DNA of 53,047 nucleotides from DASSTJ01 sp035707965 (GTDB lineage Bacteria; Actinomycetota; Actinomycetes; Actinomycetales; Angustibacteraceae). This document shows, piece by piece, positions 32,667 to 41,188 of the stretch. The position numbers and the translations under genes are program-made. Under the pieces are notes generated by a model. That model saw only the letters and a program-made list of their open reading frames with translations, had not been told where the DNA came from and searched no databases. Each line of letters starts with the position of its first letter. Position 1 is the first letter of the stretch. Where the stretch lies: positions 1 to 53,047 of the forward strand of contig DASSTJ010000133.1 in the NCBI GenBank assembly GCA_035707965.1. Reading direction: 5' to 3'.

Positions 32667-35219
32667 TCAGGCGGTGCGGTCGCGCTCCTGCACGCGCAGG
32701 GCTCGGGCCACGGCGTCGCGGTTCTCCGACACCAGCCGCCGCAGCGCCGGGATGGCGTCGGCGTGGCCCTGCAGCCACGCGTCGCTGCTGTCGACCAGTG
32801 CCTGGTCGGCGAGCAGCGTGGGGTAGAGGCCGATGACGATCTGCTGCGCGATCTCGTTGGTGCGCGTGGCCCAGACGTCCTCGATAGCCTCGAAGTAGGA
32901 GTCCACGAAGGGACGCAGCAGCTCGACGTCGTGCACCCGGGCGAAGCCGATGATGACGGACTCCTGGACGGCGTTGGGCAGCTCGTCCGAGTCGACCACG
33001 CTGGCCCAGGCCTGCTGCTTCGCCTCGGCGGTCGGCCGGGCGGCCCGCGCCAGGGCGGCGGACCGACGTCCGTTCGCCGTGTCGTCGCGGTCCTGCTCAC
33101 GGTCGATCTCGTCGTCGCCGGCGGACGCAGCGGCGACGAGCCCGGTGAGCAGCGTCCACCGCATGTCGGTGTCGACGGCGAGGCCGGGCAGCGTTCGAGT
33201 GCCGTCGAGCAGGCCCCGCAGCAGGGCGACGTCGTCCTCGGAGGACGCGAAGCCGGCGAAGGAGCCCATCAGCTGCAGCTGCTGGTCGCTTCCCGGCTCG
33301 GCCTGCTCGAGCAGGGTGCGCAGCCGGCTGGTGACCTGCCGCAGCACCTCGTCGCGGTGCTCCGGCGCCACGTACACGTGCGCCGTCGTCGTGAGCTGCG
33401 CCAGCAGGATGCGCAGGACCGTGGAGTCCTTCTCGCCCGCGATGGCCGACAGCGCCAGCTCGACGAACTCGCGTGGCGAGCTCTCGGCATCGCGCGTCAT
33501 GTCCCAGGCGGCACCCAGGACGAGCGAGCGCGGCATCGACGAGTCGAACCCGTCGAGGTGCTCCACCGCGGTCGCGAAGGAGCGGTCGTCGAGGCGGATC
33601 TTCGCGTACGCGAGGTCGTCGTCGTTGACGAGCAGGAGGTCGGGCCGCTTGCGGCCCACGAGCTGCGGCACGGGCGTGCTCGCACCGGTGACGTCCAGCT
33701 CGACCCGGTCGGTGCGCTCGAGCCGGCCGTCGACGAGGTCGTAGCAGCCGACCGCCAGGCGGTGGTCGCGCAGCAGGTCGTGCTCGGGCGGCGCCGTCTG
33801 CGCGATCGTCACGGAGGTCAGCCGGCCCTGGTCGTCCGTCTCGACGACGGGCCGCAGCGTCGTGACGCCCGCGTGCTCGAGCCACTGGGCGCTCCACTCG
33901 CGCAGGTCGCGCCCGCTCGTCGCCTCGAGCTCGCGCAGCAGGTCGACCAGCTCGGTGTTGCCCCAGGCGTGGGCTCGGAAGTAGCGCCGCAGCCCCTCGA
34001 CGAACTTGTCCTCGCCCACGTAGAAGACGAGCTGCTTGAGCACCGACGCGCCCTTGGCGTAGGTGATGCCGTCGAAGTTCACCTCGACGTCCTCGAGGTC
34101 GCGGATGTCGGCGACGATCGGGTGCGTCGACGGCAGCTGGTCCTGGCGGTAGGCCCAGGACTTCTCGGCCGTGCCGAACGTCGTCCAGGCCCACGGCCAC
34201 TCGGTGTTGGCGACCTGGCAGCTCGTGCTGGCCCACTCCGCGAAGGACTCGTTGAGCCACAGGTCGTTCCACCACCGCATGGTGACGAGGTCGCCGAACC
34301 ACATGTGGGCCAGCTCGTGCAGGATCGTCAGGCCGCGGCGCTCGATCAGCGCGCCCGACACCTTCGACCGGAAGACGTAGGTCTCGAGGAACGTGACGGC
34401 TCCCGCGTTCTCCATGGCGCCCGCGTTGAACTCCGGCACGAAGACCTGGTCGTACTTCGTGAAGGGGTACGGCAGGTCGAACGTCTTCTCGAAGTACTCG
34501 AAGCCCTGCTTGGTGACCCGCACCACGTTGTCGGCGTCCAGGTGCTCGGCCAGGGAGGCGCGGCACAGCACGCCGAGCGGGATCGTGCGGCCGTCGCTGC
34601 TCGTGAGCTCGTCGCGCTCCACGTGGTACGGGCCGGCGATGAGCGCCGTGACGTACGAGGGCAGCACGGGGGTGGTCTCGAAACGCCACACGGCCTTGCC
34701 CTCGGCCAGCGGCTCCGGCTGCGGCGTGGGGGAGTTGCTGACGACCGTCCAGTGGTTCGGCGTCGTCACGGTGAACGTGAACGTCGCCTTGAGATCCGGC
34801 TGCTCGAAGACGGTGAAGACGCGACGCGAGTCGGCGACCTCGAACTGGGAGTAGAGGTACACCTCCTTGTCGACGGGGTCGACGAAGCGGTGCAGGCCCT
34901 CGCCGGTGTTCATGTAGAGGCAGTCGGCGACGACGTGCAGCTCGTTCTCGGCCTGCAGGTCGTCGAGCTGGATCCGGACGCCGTCGGCGACCGTCGCGGG
35001 ATCGAGGTCGCGGCCGTTGAGGCGGACGGCGTGCACGGTGCGGGCCACCAGGTCGATGAAGGTGCTCGCCCCGGGTTCGCTGCACGAGAACCGCACCGTC
35101 GTCTCGGAGCGGAACGTCTGGTCCCCTGTCGTGAGGTCGACGGCCACGTCGTACGACGCGACGTCGAGGATCCGCGAGCGCTCACGCGCCTCGTCACGGG
35201 TGAGGTTCATGCCAGGCAC
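32667..35219 (-). CDS. pepN: Aminopeptidase N (M1 family)
   Basis: 850-residue zinc aminopeptidase removing N-terminal residues from peptides in the cytoplasm. Seen: the substrate-binding GAMEN motif, the zinc site HELAH (H301, E302, H305) with the third ligand E324 in NESFAEW, and a long helical C-terminal domain. Length and the N-terminus MPGMNLTRDEAR match actinobacterial PepN, so the GTG at 35219 is preferred over the ATG at 35210. A perfect 10-bp palindrome TGGTTAACCA (35283-35292) lies in the upstream gap and may be regulatory. Convergent with the two-component cassette. Confidence 0.96.
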   Translation of the reverse strand: MPGMNLTRDEARERSRILDVASYDVAVDLTTGDQTFRSETTVRFSCSEPGASTFIDLVARTVHAVRLNGRDLDPATVADGVRIQLDDLQAENELHVVADCLYMNTGEGLHRFVDPVDKEVYLYSQFEVADSRRVFTVFEQPDLKATFTFTVTTPNHWTVVSNSPTPQPEPLAEGKAVWRFETTPVLPSYVTALIAGPYHVERDELTSSDGRTIPLGVLCRASLAEHLDADNVVRVTKQGFEYFEKTFDLPYPFTKYDQVFVPEFNAGAMENAGAVTFLETYVFRSKVSGALIERRGLTILHELAHMWFGDLVTMRWWNDLWLNESFAEWASTSCQVANTEWPWAWTTFGTAEKSWAYRQDQLPSTHPIVADIRDLEDVEVNFDGITYAKGASVLKQLVFYVGEDKFVEGLRRYFRAHAWGNTELVDLLRELEATSGRDLREWSAQWLEHAGVTTLRPVVETDDQGRLTSVTIAQTAPPEHDLLRDHRLAVGCYDLVDGRLERTDRVELDVTGASTPVPQLVGRKRPDLLLVNDDDLAYAKIRLDDRSFATAVEHLDGFDSSMPRSLVLGAAWDMTRDAESSPREFVELALSAIAGEKDSTVLRILLAQLTTTAHVYVAPEHRDEVLRQVTSRLRTLLEQAEPGSDQQLQLMGSFAGFASSEDDVALLRGLLDGTRTLPGLAVDTDMRWTLLTGLVAAASAGDDEIDREQDRDDTANGRRSAALARAARPTAEAKQQAWASVVDSDELPNAVQESVIIGFARVHDVELLRPFVDSYFEAIEDVWATRTNEIAQQIVIGLYPTLLADQALVDSSDAWLQGHADAIPALRRLVSENRDAVARALRVQERDRTA

Positions 35220-35430
35220 AGATGCACTCCGGTGGGTCGGTCGTTCGTACGGTCGTCCGCAGCCGCTCCGGCGTGCGTCCGTTGGTTAACCACGAGGTGA
35301 GGCAGCAGGCACATCCTGCGTTCATCGACGCCATGGTGGCACGACCCTGGGAATGCGCGCCGCCGAGTTCTGCTTCACCATGAGAGAACTGCTTGAAGTC
35401 TCAACTGATCGTCGCCGGAGAGGACCTGTG

Positions 35431-36051
35431 GTGAGCGCCACCCCGAGTGAGAAGCACGTCGCCGACTTCTGGTTCGACCCCGTCTGCCCGTGGGCGTGGA
35501 TGACGTCCCGGTGGATGGACCAGGTGGAGAAGGTGCGTCCCGTCGAGGTGCGCTGGCACGTCATGAGCCTCGCGGTGCTCAACGAGGGCCGCGACCTCCC
35601 GGATGACTACCGTGAGCTGATGGACCGGGCCTGGCTGCCCGTGCGGGTGGTCGTCGCGGCGCAGGAGCAGTACGGCGACAAGGTCGTCAAGCCGCTCTAC
35701 GACGCCATCGGCACCCGCGTGCACCCCGGCGGGCAGAAGGACTTCAGGGTGGCGGTCGCCGAGGCGCTCGACGAGGTCGGCCTGCCGGCCGAGCTCCTCA
35801 CCTCCGGTGACAGCGACCGGTACGACGAGCAGCTGCGGGCGAGCCACCGCTCGGGCATCGAGCTGGTCGGTGAGGACGTCGGCACGCCCGTGGTCGCGGT
35901 GGACGGCGTCGCCTTCTTCGGGCCCGTCGTGACGCCCGCGCCGAAGGGCGAGGACGCCGGCCGGCTCTGGGACGGCTGCCTGCTCGTCGCGGGCACCCCC
36001 GGTTTCTTCGAGCTCAAGCGGACCCGCACGCAGGGGCCCATCTTCGACTGA
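35431..36051 (+). CDS. DsbA-family protein, Rv2466c-like, CPWA active site
   Basis: 206-residue thioredoxin-fold protein closely resembling the mycobacterial mycothiol-dependent nitroreductase Rv2466c: VADFWFDPVCPWAWMTSRWM, HVMSLAVLNEGRDLPDDYRE, GEDVGTPVVAVDGVAFFGPV and the C-terminal FFELKRTRT all fit. The mycobacterial CPWC is CPWA here (C19, A22), so only a monothiol mechanism, with mycothiol as the second thiol, is possible. No signal peptide. The GTG at 35431 is chosen over GTG at 35428 because GGAGAGGA then has the better spacing. It is 29 nt upstream of rpiB on the same strand. Confidence 0.9.
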   Translation: MSATPSEKHVADFWFDPVCPWAWMTSRWMDQVEKVRPVEVRWHVMSLAVLNEGRDLPDDYRELMDRAWLPVRVVVAAQEQYGDKVVKPLYDAIGTRVHPGGQKDFRVAVAEALDEVGLPAELLTSGDSDRYDEQLRASHRSGIELVGEDVGTPVVAVDGVAFFGPVVTPAPKGEDAGRLWDGCLLVAGTPGFFELKRTRTQGPIFD

Positions 36052-36068
36052 CCGGGTGACGAGGCTGC

Positions 36069-36074
36069 CAAGAT
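36069..36074 (+). promoter_or_regulatory. Candidate -10 element (CAAGAT) for rpiB
   Basis: CAAGAT, 6-nt spacer, ATG at 36081. It lies in the 29-nt gap after the DsbA-family gene, so rpiB may have its own leaderless promoter as well as read-through. Confidence 0.35.
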
Positions 36075-36080
36075 GAAGCC

Positions 36081-36560
36081 ATGCGCGTTCACATCGGCGG
36101 CGACCACGCTGCGTACGACCTGAAGGTCCATCTCGTCGAGCACCTGCTGGGGCAGGGGTACGACGTGGTGGATCACGGCCCGGACCACCTCGACCCGGAC
36201 GACGACTACCCGGTCAACGTGCTTCGGGCCGCCACCGGTGTCCGCGCCGACGAGGGCAGCCTCGGTGTCGTGCTGGGCGGATCGGGCAACGGCGAGCAGA
36301 TCGCGGCCAACAAGGTGCTCGGTATCCGCGCAGCGCTGGCGTGGAGCGAGGAGACCGCGCGCCTGGCTCGCGAGCACAACGACGCGCAGGTCGTGTCGAT
36401 CGGAGCGCGCATGCACAGCCTGGAGGAGGCGACGGCGATCGTCGACGCCTTCCTGGCGACGTCGTTCAGCCGAAACTCCCGGCACGAGCGCCGGCTCGCC
36501 ATGATCGCCCGGTACGAGGACCACGAGGAGCTGCCGCCGATCGTGGGCAGCGAGGGGTAG
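36081..36560 (+). CDS. rpiB: Ribose-5-phosphate isomerase B
   Basis: 159-residue RpiB/LacAB-type isomerase interconverting ribose-5-phosphate and ribulose-5-phosphate in the pentose phosphate pathway. Seen: VHIGGDHAAYDLK at the N-terminus, VVLGGSGNGEQIAANKVLGIRAAL with the phosphate-binding loop, and HNDAQVVSIGARMHS. The catalytic Cys of E. coli RpiB is replaced by a Gly in the GSGNGEQ loop, as in the mycobacterial enzymes, which use a Glu instead. A 12-bp hairpin follows the stop codon. Confidence 0.94.
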   Translation: MRVHIGGDHAAYDLKVHLVEHLLGQGYDVVDHGPDHLDPDDDYPVNVLRAATGVRADEGSLGVVLGGSGNGEQIAANKVLGIRAALAWSEETARLAREHNDAQVVSIGARMHSLEEATAIVDAFLATSFSRNSRHERRLAMIARYEDHEELPPIVGSEG

Positions 36561-36567
36561 CGCCTCG

Positions 36568-36610
36568 CTGCAGCCGACGCCCTCGCCGTGGCCGCCGCCG
36601 TCGGCTGCAG
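36568..36610. terminator. Hairpin between rpiB and the flavoprotein gene
   Basis: Perfect 12-bp arms (36568-36579 and 36599-36610) with a 19-nt GC-rich loop, between convergent genes. No U-tract. Confidence 0.6.
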
Positions 36611-36619
36611 CCGTCGCCG

Positions 36620-38056
36620 TCAGGCCGGCAGCGCCACCGCGTGCCCGAACCGGAACCGGTTCATGGGGTCGTGCGCCGCCTTCGTCGCCTGCAGCCGCGC
36701 GTAGGTCTCGGCCGACCAGCACCGCGCTCGGTCGGCGTCGTCCCGGACCGTGCCGAACAAGTTGACGAACGAGCGCTCGGAGCAGTGCGGCGCCATGGCC
36801 TCGACGAGGCCCTCGATCGCCTGTGGCATGACCGCTGCCAGCGGCGGCGCCATGACACCGACCGCGTAGAGCGAGAACGTCGCTTCCCGCGCGCCCACGG
36901 CGTCCGGCCAGCGACCCGGCCGCCCGAGGGCCCCGCCGAGCTGGCGCACCTCGACGAGCAGCGCTGGGGTACCGGAGTCCGGTCCCGCCACCGCCAGCAG
37001 GCCGTCGACGGTGGCGTCGTCCAGGTCGTGCAGCAACGCGCCGCGCTCGTACACCGGCACCGGGTGCTCGGGGTCGTTGTGCACGCGGTCGAGCTGGCTC
37101 GTCGGCAGCGGTCCGACCATCTCCGTCATCACGGGGGCCGCGGAGCGCAACGTCGACAGCACGTGCTCCACCTCGGTGCCGTCGCCGACGTGCGCGACCC
37201 GCACGTGCACCACGAACCGACCGCGCAGCGGCTCAGGGACGTCGGGCACGGGCGGGAGCCGCAGGAACGCCAGCGACAGGCACGTCTCCTCGGGCACCTC
37301 ACGCGTCAGGTCGCGGAAGGCCCGGAGCACCGGTGCGGCGAGCTGGCCGTCGAAGAAGAGTCCGCCGGCGTGGATCTGCCGGATCGGCAGCAGGTCCAGC
37401 GTCATCGACGTGACGATGCCGACATTGCCCTGGCCGCCACGCAGCGCCCAGAAGAGGTCGACGTCGTGCTCGGGATCGACGTGGTGCAGCGTCCCGTCCG
37501 CGGTGACGACGTCCATGCTGCGCACGTGGTCGGAGGCAAAGCCCACCGCACGACCGAGCACCGGCAGGCCTCCGCCCAGCGTGTAGCCGACGACGCCGAC
37601 GTCGGACGTGGAGCCGCAGGGCCCGGTCAGGCCGTGCGGCTCGGCGGCGTCGAGCACGGCCCGCCACTTCACCCCCGCGCCGACCGTGACGGTTCGCTCG
37701 ATCGGGTCCACGACGACGTCCTGCATGCGCACGGTGCTGACCAGCACGCCGGAGTCCACCAGCGACACGATGCCGTGGCCCGTCGCCTGCACCCCCACCG
37801 GCAGGTCGTGCTCGGCGGCGTAGCTGACGGCGGCCACGACGTCCGCGGCGCTGGTCGCGCCCACCACGACGTCGGGGCTGTGGGTCAGGGCGAGGTTGAA
37901 GCCCGCCACCTCCTGGGCGAAGCCCTCGTCGCCAGGCAGCAGCACCGGGCCGGCCACGTGGGCCCGCAGCGGGTGCGCCCTGGGCGAGTGGCTGGGCGCG
38001 GTGCGGTCCGGGTGCTGGCCGTCGGTGCTGTCTCGGTGTCCGGTGAAGGTGCTCAT
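36620..38056 (-). CDS. BBE-type FAD-linked oxidoreductase
   Basis: 478-residue flavoprotein of the berberine-bridge-enzyme/FAD_binding_4 family. Seen: an FAD domain starting near residue 58, VGVQATGHG with H94 as the expected covalent flavin ligand, VTVGAGVKWRAVLDAAEPHGL, the GYTLGGGLPVLGR stretch, GGQGNVGIVTSMTLDL, and a C-terminal BBE segment HDPMNRFRFGHAV. The position that carries the second flavin-linking Cys in bicovalent members is not Cys here. No signal peptide is evident. The ATG at 38056 has GGAGAG upstream; the much longer open frame upstream is antisense to the Eis-like gene region and not coding. The substrate is unknown (sugars, alkaloid-like or phenolic compounds in this family). 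Confidence 0.88.
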   Translation of the reverse strand: MSTFTGHRDSTDGQHPDRTAPSHSPRAHPLRAHVAGPVLLPGDEGFAQEVAGFNLALTHSPDVVVGATSAADVVAAVSYAAEHDLPVGVQATGHGIVSLVDSGVLVSTVRMQDVVVDPIERTVTVGAGVKWRAVLDAAEPHGLTGPCGSTSDVGVVGYTLGGGLPVLGRAVGFASDHVRSMDVVTADGTLHHVDPEHDVDLFWALRGGQGNVGIVTSMTLDLLPIRQIHAGGLFFDGQLAAPVLRAFRDLTREVPEETCLSLAFLRLPPVPDVPEPLRGRFVVHVRVAHVGDGTEVEHVLSTLRSAAPVMTEMVGPLPTSQLDRVHNDPEHPVPVYERGALLHDLDDATVDGLLAVAGPDSGTPALLVEVRQLGGALGRPGRWPDAVGAREATFSLYAVGVMAPPLAAVMPQAIEGLVEAMAPHCSERSFVNLFGTVRDDADRARCWSAETYARLQATKAAHDPMNRFRFGHAVALPA

Positions 38057-38070
38057 GTGCTCTCCAGAGC

Positions 38071-38086
38071 GGACGCGCGAGCGTCC
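38071..38086 (-). terminator. Small hairpin in the leader of the flavoprotein gene
   Basis: GGACGC-gcga-GCGTCC, 6-bp stem with a tetraloop, between the stop of the Eis-like gene and the start of the flavoprotein gene, both leftward. Could be a weak terminator or a leader structure. Confidence 0.35.
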
Positions 38087-38115
38087 TGATACCTCGACGT
38101 GCCGGCTGGTCCGGC

Positions 38116-39378
38116 TCAGAACATGAAGGGTGTCCCGGGTTCGAGCGCTGAACGGAGCGCGGACGACAGCGCCGAAGCAGCCCCGGCGCGATCCTCGCGC
38201 GCCAGCCCCGCCGCTGTCAGCGAGACGAGAGAAGTGCCGCCGACGTAGACGCTGCCCAGCTCGCGGACGTCCAGGGTGACGTCGGCCGGGTCGCTCGTCG
38301 GTGCGCACGTGGCGCCGTCCGGACCGCCGGTGAGCCGCCAGCGACGAGCGTTCCACGGGCACAGGTCGTCCTGGACGCCGAGGACGACGTCGACCTCGTG
38401 GGCGTACGTGCGCGCCGCCAGTGCACGGTCGACGTCCACGATGCGGAGCCAGAGGTCGTCGCCCTGCGTCGGCCTCGTCGTCCGGGCGTCGACCAGCATG
38501 GCGAGCAGGGGGTCGTCGGCAGCGAGCGGCGGCGTGGACGTGCGCGTGATGAAGTCGAGGTCGGTCAGGGCGGTCCACAGGGCGTGGTGGGTCGCCCCGT
38601 CCAGGGCCGCGAGCTCGGCGACGTCGGCCGTGCCGTTCGGCACGCCGTCGTCCCACCGCACCTGCCGCCGCACCAGCGCGTACCCGGTCGCCTGGCCACC
38701 CCGCTCGGCCACCACGAGACGCATGGGCTCGCGACCGCGACGCTGGAACGGCGAGTCCCGCACCTGACGCTGGTCCAGCGCGCGGGTGCGCAGGACGCCG
38801 CCCGGCCGACGGCGGGTCGCCCTCGCGTACAGGTCGGCCACCAGGTCGGTGTGCTGCTCGACGTCTGCGGTCAGGAACCGGGTCGCGACCTCGTCCGACC
38901 CCGGCACATCGCGGAGCGTCGGGCGCCGGGGGAGCGTCAACCGCAGCCCCGCGGTGGCGAGCCCGTAGCCGAACCGGCCGTAGATGGCCGCCTCGGACGC
39001 GTGCAGGCCGGAGACCGCCTCCCCGCTGGACTCGTGCAGCCCGTGCAGGTGGTGGCGGATCATCGCCGTCAGCAGACCGCGGCGCCGGTGCTGGGGGTGC
39101 ACTCCGACCCAGGTGAGACCTGCCATGGGCACCGTCGAGGTTGCCGCCCCGCCCCGGCCGGCCGGCAGCACCAGGTCGAGCGTGAACACCGAGTAGATGC
39201 TCCGCAGCGACGTCTCGCTGCTGCCCTGGACGCCGAACGTGCGGTCCCACTCGAGACCGGCGGTCATGGGCTCGGGGTCCGGCTCGTCCGTCCAGACGAA
39301 CGCGAGGTGGTCGAGCGCCACGAGCTCGTCCCGCCGTTCGGGACCGAGCGGGAGGATCGAGGTCGTGTCGGCCGTCAT
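38116..39378 (-). CDS. Eis-family GNAT N-acetyltransferase
   Basis: 420-residue acetyltransferase resembling mycobacterial Eis: two fused GNAT-like domains followed by a sterol-carrier-like domain, using acetyl-CoA to acetylate amines. Seen: LTWVGVHPQHRRRGLLTAMIRHHL with the acetyl-CoA binding loop, AAIYGRFGYGLA, and an aromatic C-terminus PFMF, whose free carboxylate is the catalytic base in this family. Eis itself acetylates aminoglycosides and other amines; I would not infer resistance from sequence alone. The ATG at 39378 has CAGGGT 6 nt upstream. It is divergent from the SpoIIE phosphatase and lies 59 nt before the flavoprotein gene. Confidence 0.88.
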   Translation of the reverse strand: MTADTTSILPLGPERRDELVALDHLAFVWTDEPDPEPMTAGLEWDRTFGVQGSSETSLRSIYSVFTLDLVLPAGRGGAATSTVPMAGLTWVGVHPQHRRRGLLTAMIRHHLHGLHESSGEAVSGLHASEAAIYGRFGYGLATAGLRLTLPRRPTLRDVPGSDEVATRFLTADVEQHTDLVADLYARATRRRPGGVLRTRALDQRQVRDSPFQRRGREPMRLVVAERGGQATGYALVRRQVRWDDGVPNGTADVAELAALDGATHHALWTALTDLDFITRTSTPPLAADDPLLAMLVDARTTRPTQGDDLWLRIVDVDRALAARTYAHEVDVVLGVQDDLCPWNARRWRLTGGPDGATCAPTSDPADVTLDVRELGSVYVGGTSLVSLTAAGLAREDRAGAASALSSALRSALEPGTPFMF

Positions 39379-39384
39379 GGCGTC

Positions 39385-39390
39385 ACCCTG
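39385..39390 (-). promoter_or_regulatory. Candidate -10 element (CAGGGT) for the Eis-like gene
   Basis: CAGGGT, 6-nt spacer, ATG at 39378. A weaker hexamer than the TANNNT sites but with the same spacing. Confidence 0.3.
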
Positions 39391-39443
39391 ACGATCGACA
39401 GGGACGCCGGGCAAGTCCTTATCGCGGCGCCGGACAGGGACAG

Positions 39444-39449
39444 TAGGGT
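39444..39449 (+). promoter_or_regulatory. Candidate -10 element (TAGGGT) for the SpoIIE phosphatase
   Basis: TAGGGT, 6-nt spacer, GTG at 39456, in the 77-nt divergent region shared with the Eis-like gene. Confidence 0.45.
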
Positions 39450-39455
39450 CAGCCC

Positions 39456-40574
39456 GTGACCGAGCCCTCACCCTCTGCGACAGGAGGGTTGCGTCGGCCC
39501 CGGACGAGTCGTCCGCGCCGGGCCTGGCTGCACCTACGGCGGCGCGTGCTGCCGTCGACCTGGTTCTTGCTCTGCGCGCTGGTCGCGCTCACGGCGCTGA
39601 TCGCCGCGGCGACCGTGCAGGTGCCCGACTGGGTGCCGGCGTCGTCCTTGGTGCTGGTCCTGGTGATCGGTGGGTTCCTGCTCCGGCCGCGTGAGCTCGT
39701 CGTGCTCTACGTCACGGTCGTGCTCGCCCTGGTCTACGCGAACCACGAGACCGCTCCGACCGGCGTGAACAAGGGCGTCGTGGTGGTGCTCGCAGCCGTG
39801 GCCGTCGTCATGTGGTTCGTCGTCGTCAGCCGCTCTCGGCTCGGGCTGCAGGGCACGATCGGCGCGACGATGCTCGTCGACCTGCGTGACCGCCTTCGCG
39901 CGCAGGGTGAGCTTCCGCAGCTGCCCGTCGGCTGGCGCGCCGAGACGGTGCTGCGCTCCGCCTACGGCGACAAGTTCTCCGGCGACTTCCTCGTGGCGTC
40001 TCGGTCCACCGACGGATGTCGCCTCGAGGTCGCGCTGGTCGACGTCTCGGGCAAGGGCCAGGGCGCCGGCACGCGGGCACTGCTGCTGTCGGGTGCTTTC
40101 GGCGGCCTCCTCGGGGCGATGCCGGCGGCGGAGTTCCTCGACTCGGCCAACCAGTACCTGCTGCGTCAGCGCTGGGACGAGGGTTTCGCGACTGCCGTGC
40201 ACCTCGAGGTCGACCTGGGCACCGGCGACTTCCGGCTCTGCAGCGCCGGTCACCCACCCGCCGCGCACTTCGTCAACGGCGCGGGTCGCTGGGACCTCCT
40301 CGACGGTGGTTCCGGGCCGATCCTCGGGGTTGTCCACGACGCCGTCTTCGGCGGCACCTCGGGCCGGCTAGCGCGCGGCGACGCGCTCATGCTCTACACC
40401 GACGGCGTGGTCGAGACGCCCGGTCGCGACCTCGACGTCGGCATCGACCGCATGCTCGGTCAGGCTCAGCATCTCGTGCAGCACGGCTTCACCGGAGGTG
40501 CGCGACGGCTCGTCGAAGGTGCCCTCGCCGGTGAGACCGACGACCGGGCGGTGGTGCTCATCTGGCGCGAGTGA
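39456..40574 (+). CDS. Membrane SpoIIE-type PP2C phosphatase
   Basis: 372-residue protein with a basic N-terminus, about four transmembrane helices (about residues 34-54, 59-78, 82-97 and 105-127), then a cytoplasmic PP2C/SpoIIE domain. Metal-binding motifs are intact: YGDKFSGDFLV, VALVDVSGKGQGAG, CSAGHPPA, MLYTDGVVE and TDDRAVVLIW. Such proteins dephosphorylate anti-anti-sigma (STAS) proteins in partner-switching pathways. No STAS or HATPase anti-sigma gene is nearby, so the partner is elsewhere. The GTG at 39456 follows TAGGGT by 6 nt. The 3' end overlaps the convergent Lrp gene by 17 bp. Confidence 0.9.
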   Translation: MTEPSPSATGGLRRPRTSRPRRAWLHLRRRVLPSTWFLLCALVALTALIAAATVQVPDWVPASSLVLVLVIGGFLLRPRELVVLYVTVVLALVYANHETAPTGVNKGVVVVLAAVAVVMWFVVVSRSRLGLQGTIGATMLVDLRDRLRAQGELPQLPVGWRAETVLRSAYGDKFSGDFLVASRSTDGCRLEVALVDVSGKGQGAGTRALLLSGAFGGLLGAMPAAEFLDSANQYLLRQRWDEGFATAVHLEVDLGTGDFRLCSAGHPPAAHFVNGAGRWDLLDGGSGPILGVVHDAVFGGTSGRLARGDALMLYTDGVVETPGRDLDVGIDRMLGQAQHLVQHGFTGGARRLVEGALAGETDDRAVVLIWRE

Positions 40575-41058
40575 CGGGCACCACGGGGGTCGTGCCGCGG
40601 AGCTGCTCGAAGATCAGGCTCGTCTCTGTGTGCCCGACGGCCGGGTGGCCGGTGAGGTGCTCGAGCACGAAGTCGCGCAGCGCGTCGGAGTCTGCGACGG
40701 CGACGTGCATCAGGTAGTCGTCACCGCCGGAGACATGGAAGACGGTGATGACGCCAGGGATGGCGGGGGCTGTCCGGCGGAAGAGCTCGACCTGCTCACG
40801 CACGTGCGCTCGCAGCCGGACGGCGATCATCGCCTGCAGCGGCCGCCCCACGGCCGCGAGGTCGACGTCCGCGTGGATGCCGCGCAGCACTCCTCGCCGA
40901 CGCAACGAGTCGACCCGGGCGAGGCAGGTGGACGGCGCGACGCCGGCCTGCTGCGCCAGGGCCACGTTCGGCGTCCGGCCGTCGGCCACGAGGGCGGCCA
41001 CCAGGACCCGGTCGACGTGGTCCAGAGGGGGCCGCACGACGTTCGGCTCGTGGGGCAT
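40558..41058 (-). CDS. Lrp/AsnC-family transcriptional regulator
   Basis: 166-residue regulator. N-terminal winged helix-turn-helix seen in LDHVDRVLVAALVADGRTPNVALAQQAGVAPSTCLARVDSLRRRGVL, followed by the RAM amino-acid-binding domain with GDDYLMHVAVAD. The ATG at 41058 has GGAGA about 6 nt upstream. It is divergent from a Cys/Met-metabolism PLP enzyme, the standard arrangement in which the Lrp protein senses the amino acid and controls the neighbour. An inverted repeat in the shared region (41109-41153) is a likely operator. Confidence 0.93.
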   Translation of the reverse strand: MPHEPNVVRPPLDHVDRVLVAALVADGRTPNVALAQQAGVAPSTCLARVDSLRRRGVLRGIHADVDLAAVGRPLQAMIAVRLRAHVREQVELFRRTAPAIPGVITVFHVSGGDDYLMHVAVADSDALRDFVLEHLTGHPAVGHTETSLIFEQLRGTTPVVPVTRAR

Positions 41059-41108
41059 CGTACGTCTCCATCCTGTCTCTTGTTCGGTCTCAGAGGCGCG
41101 AGCCGAAT

Positions 41109-41153
41109 CATCGTCGATCTGGTAGCGCTGTGTCGAGGCGACGTTCGACGATG
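41109..41153. promoter_or_regulatory. Inverted repeat in the lrp / PLP-enzyme promoter region
   Basis: CATCGTCGA (41109-41117) and TCGACGATG (41145-41153) are perfect 9-bp inverted repeats 27 bp apart, in the 130-nt divergent region. Lrp proteins bind such spaced sites as wrapped octamers. Confidence 0.5.
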
Positions 41154-41188
41154 GTCGTCGCAACGCTCGTCCGTCGAGGAGGCCCACC

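Noticed and set aside
35283..35292. TGGTTAACCA palindrome upstream of pepN as a named operator
   Set aside because: A perfect 10-bp palindrome is noted, but it matches no consensus I can name and occurs once, so no regulator is assigned.
32595..35300. 901-codon rightward frame antisense to pepN
   Set aside because: Same shadow composition; pepN on the other strand has all catalytic motifs.
38057..39250. Extension of the BBE-type flavoprotein upstream to about 876 codons
   Set aside because: The extra part overlaps the Eis-like gene on the same strand in another frame and has no ribosome-binding site; the ATG at 38056 has one and gives the normal family length.
38116..39378. Reading the Eis-like gene as an aminoglycoside-resistance determinant
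   Set aside because: The family acetylates many amines and the substrate pocket cannot be judged from sequence alone.
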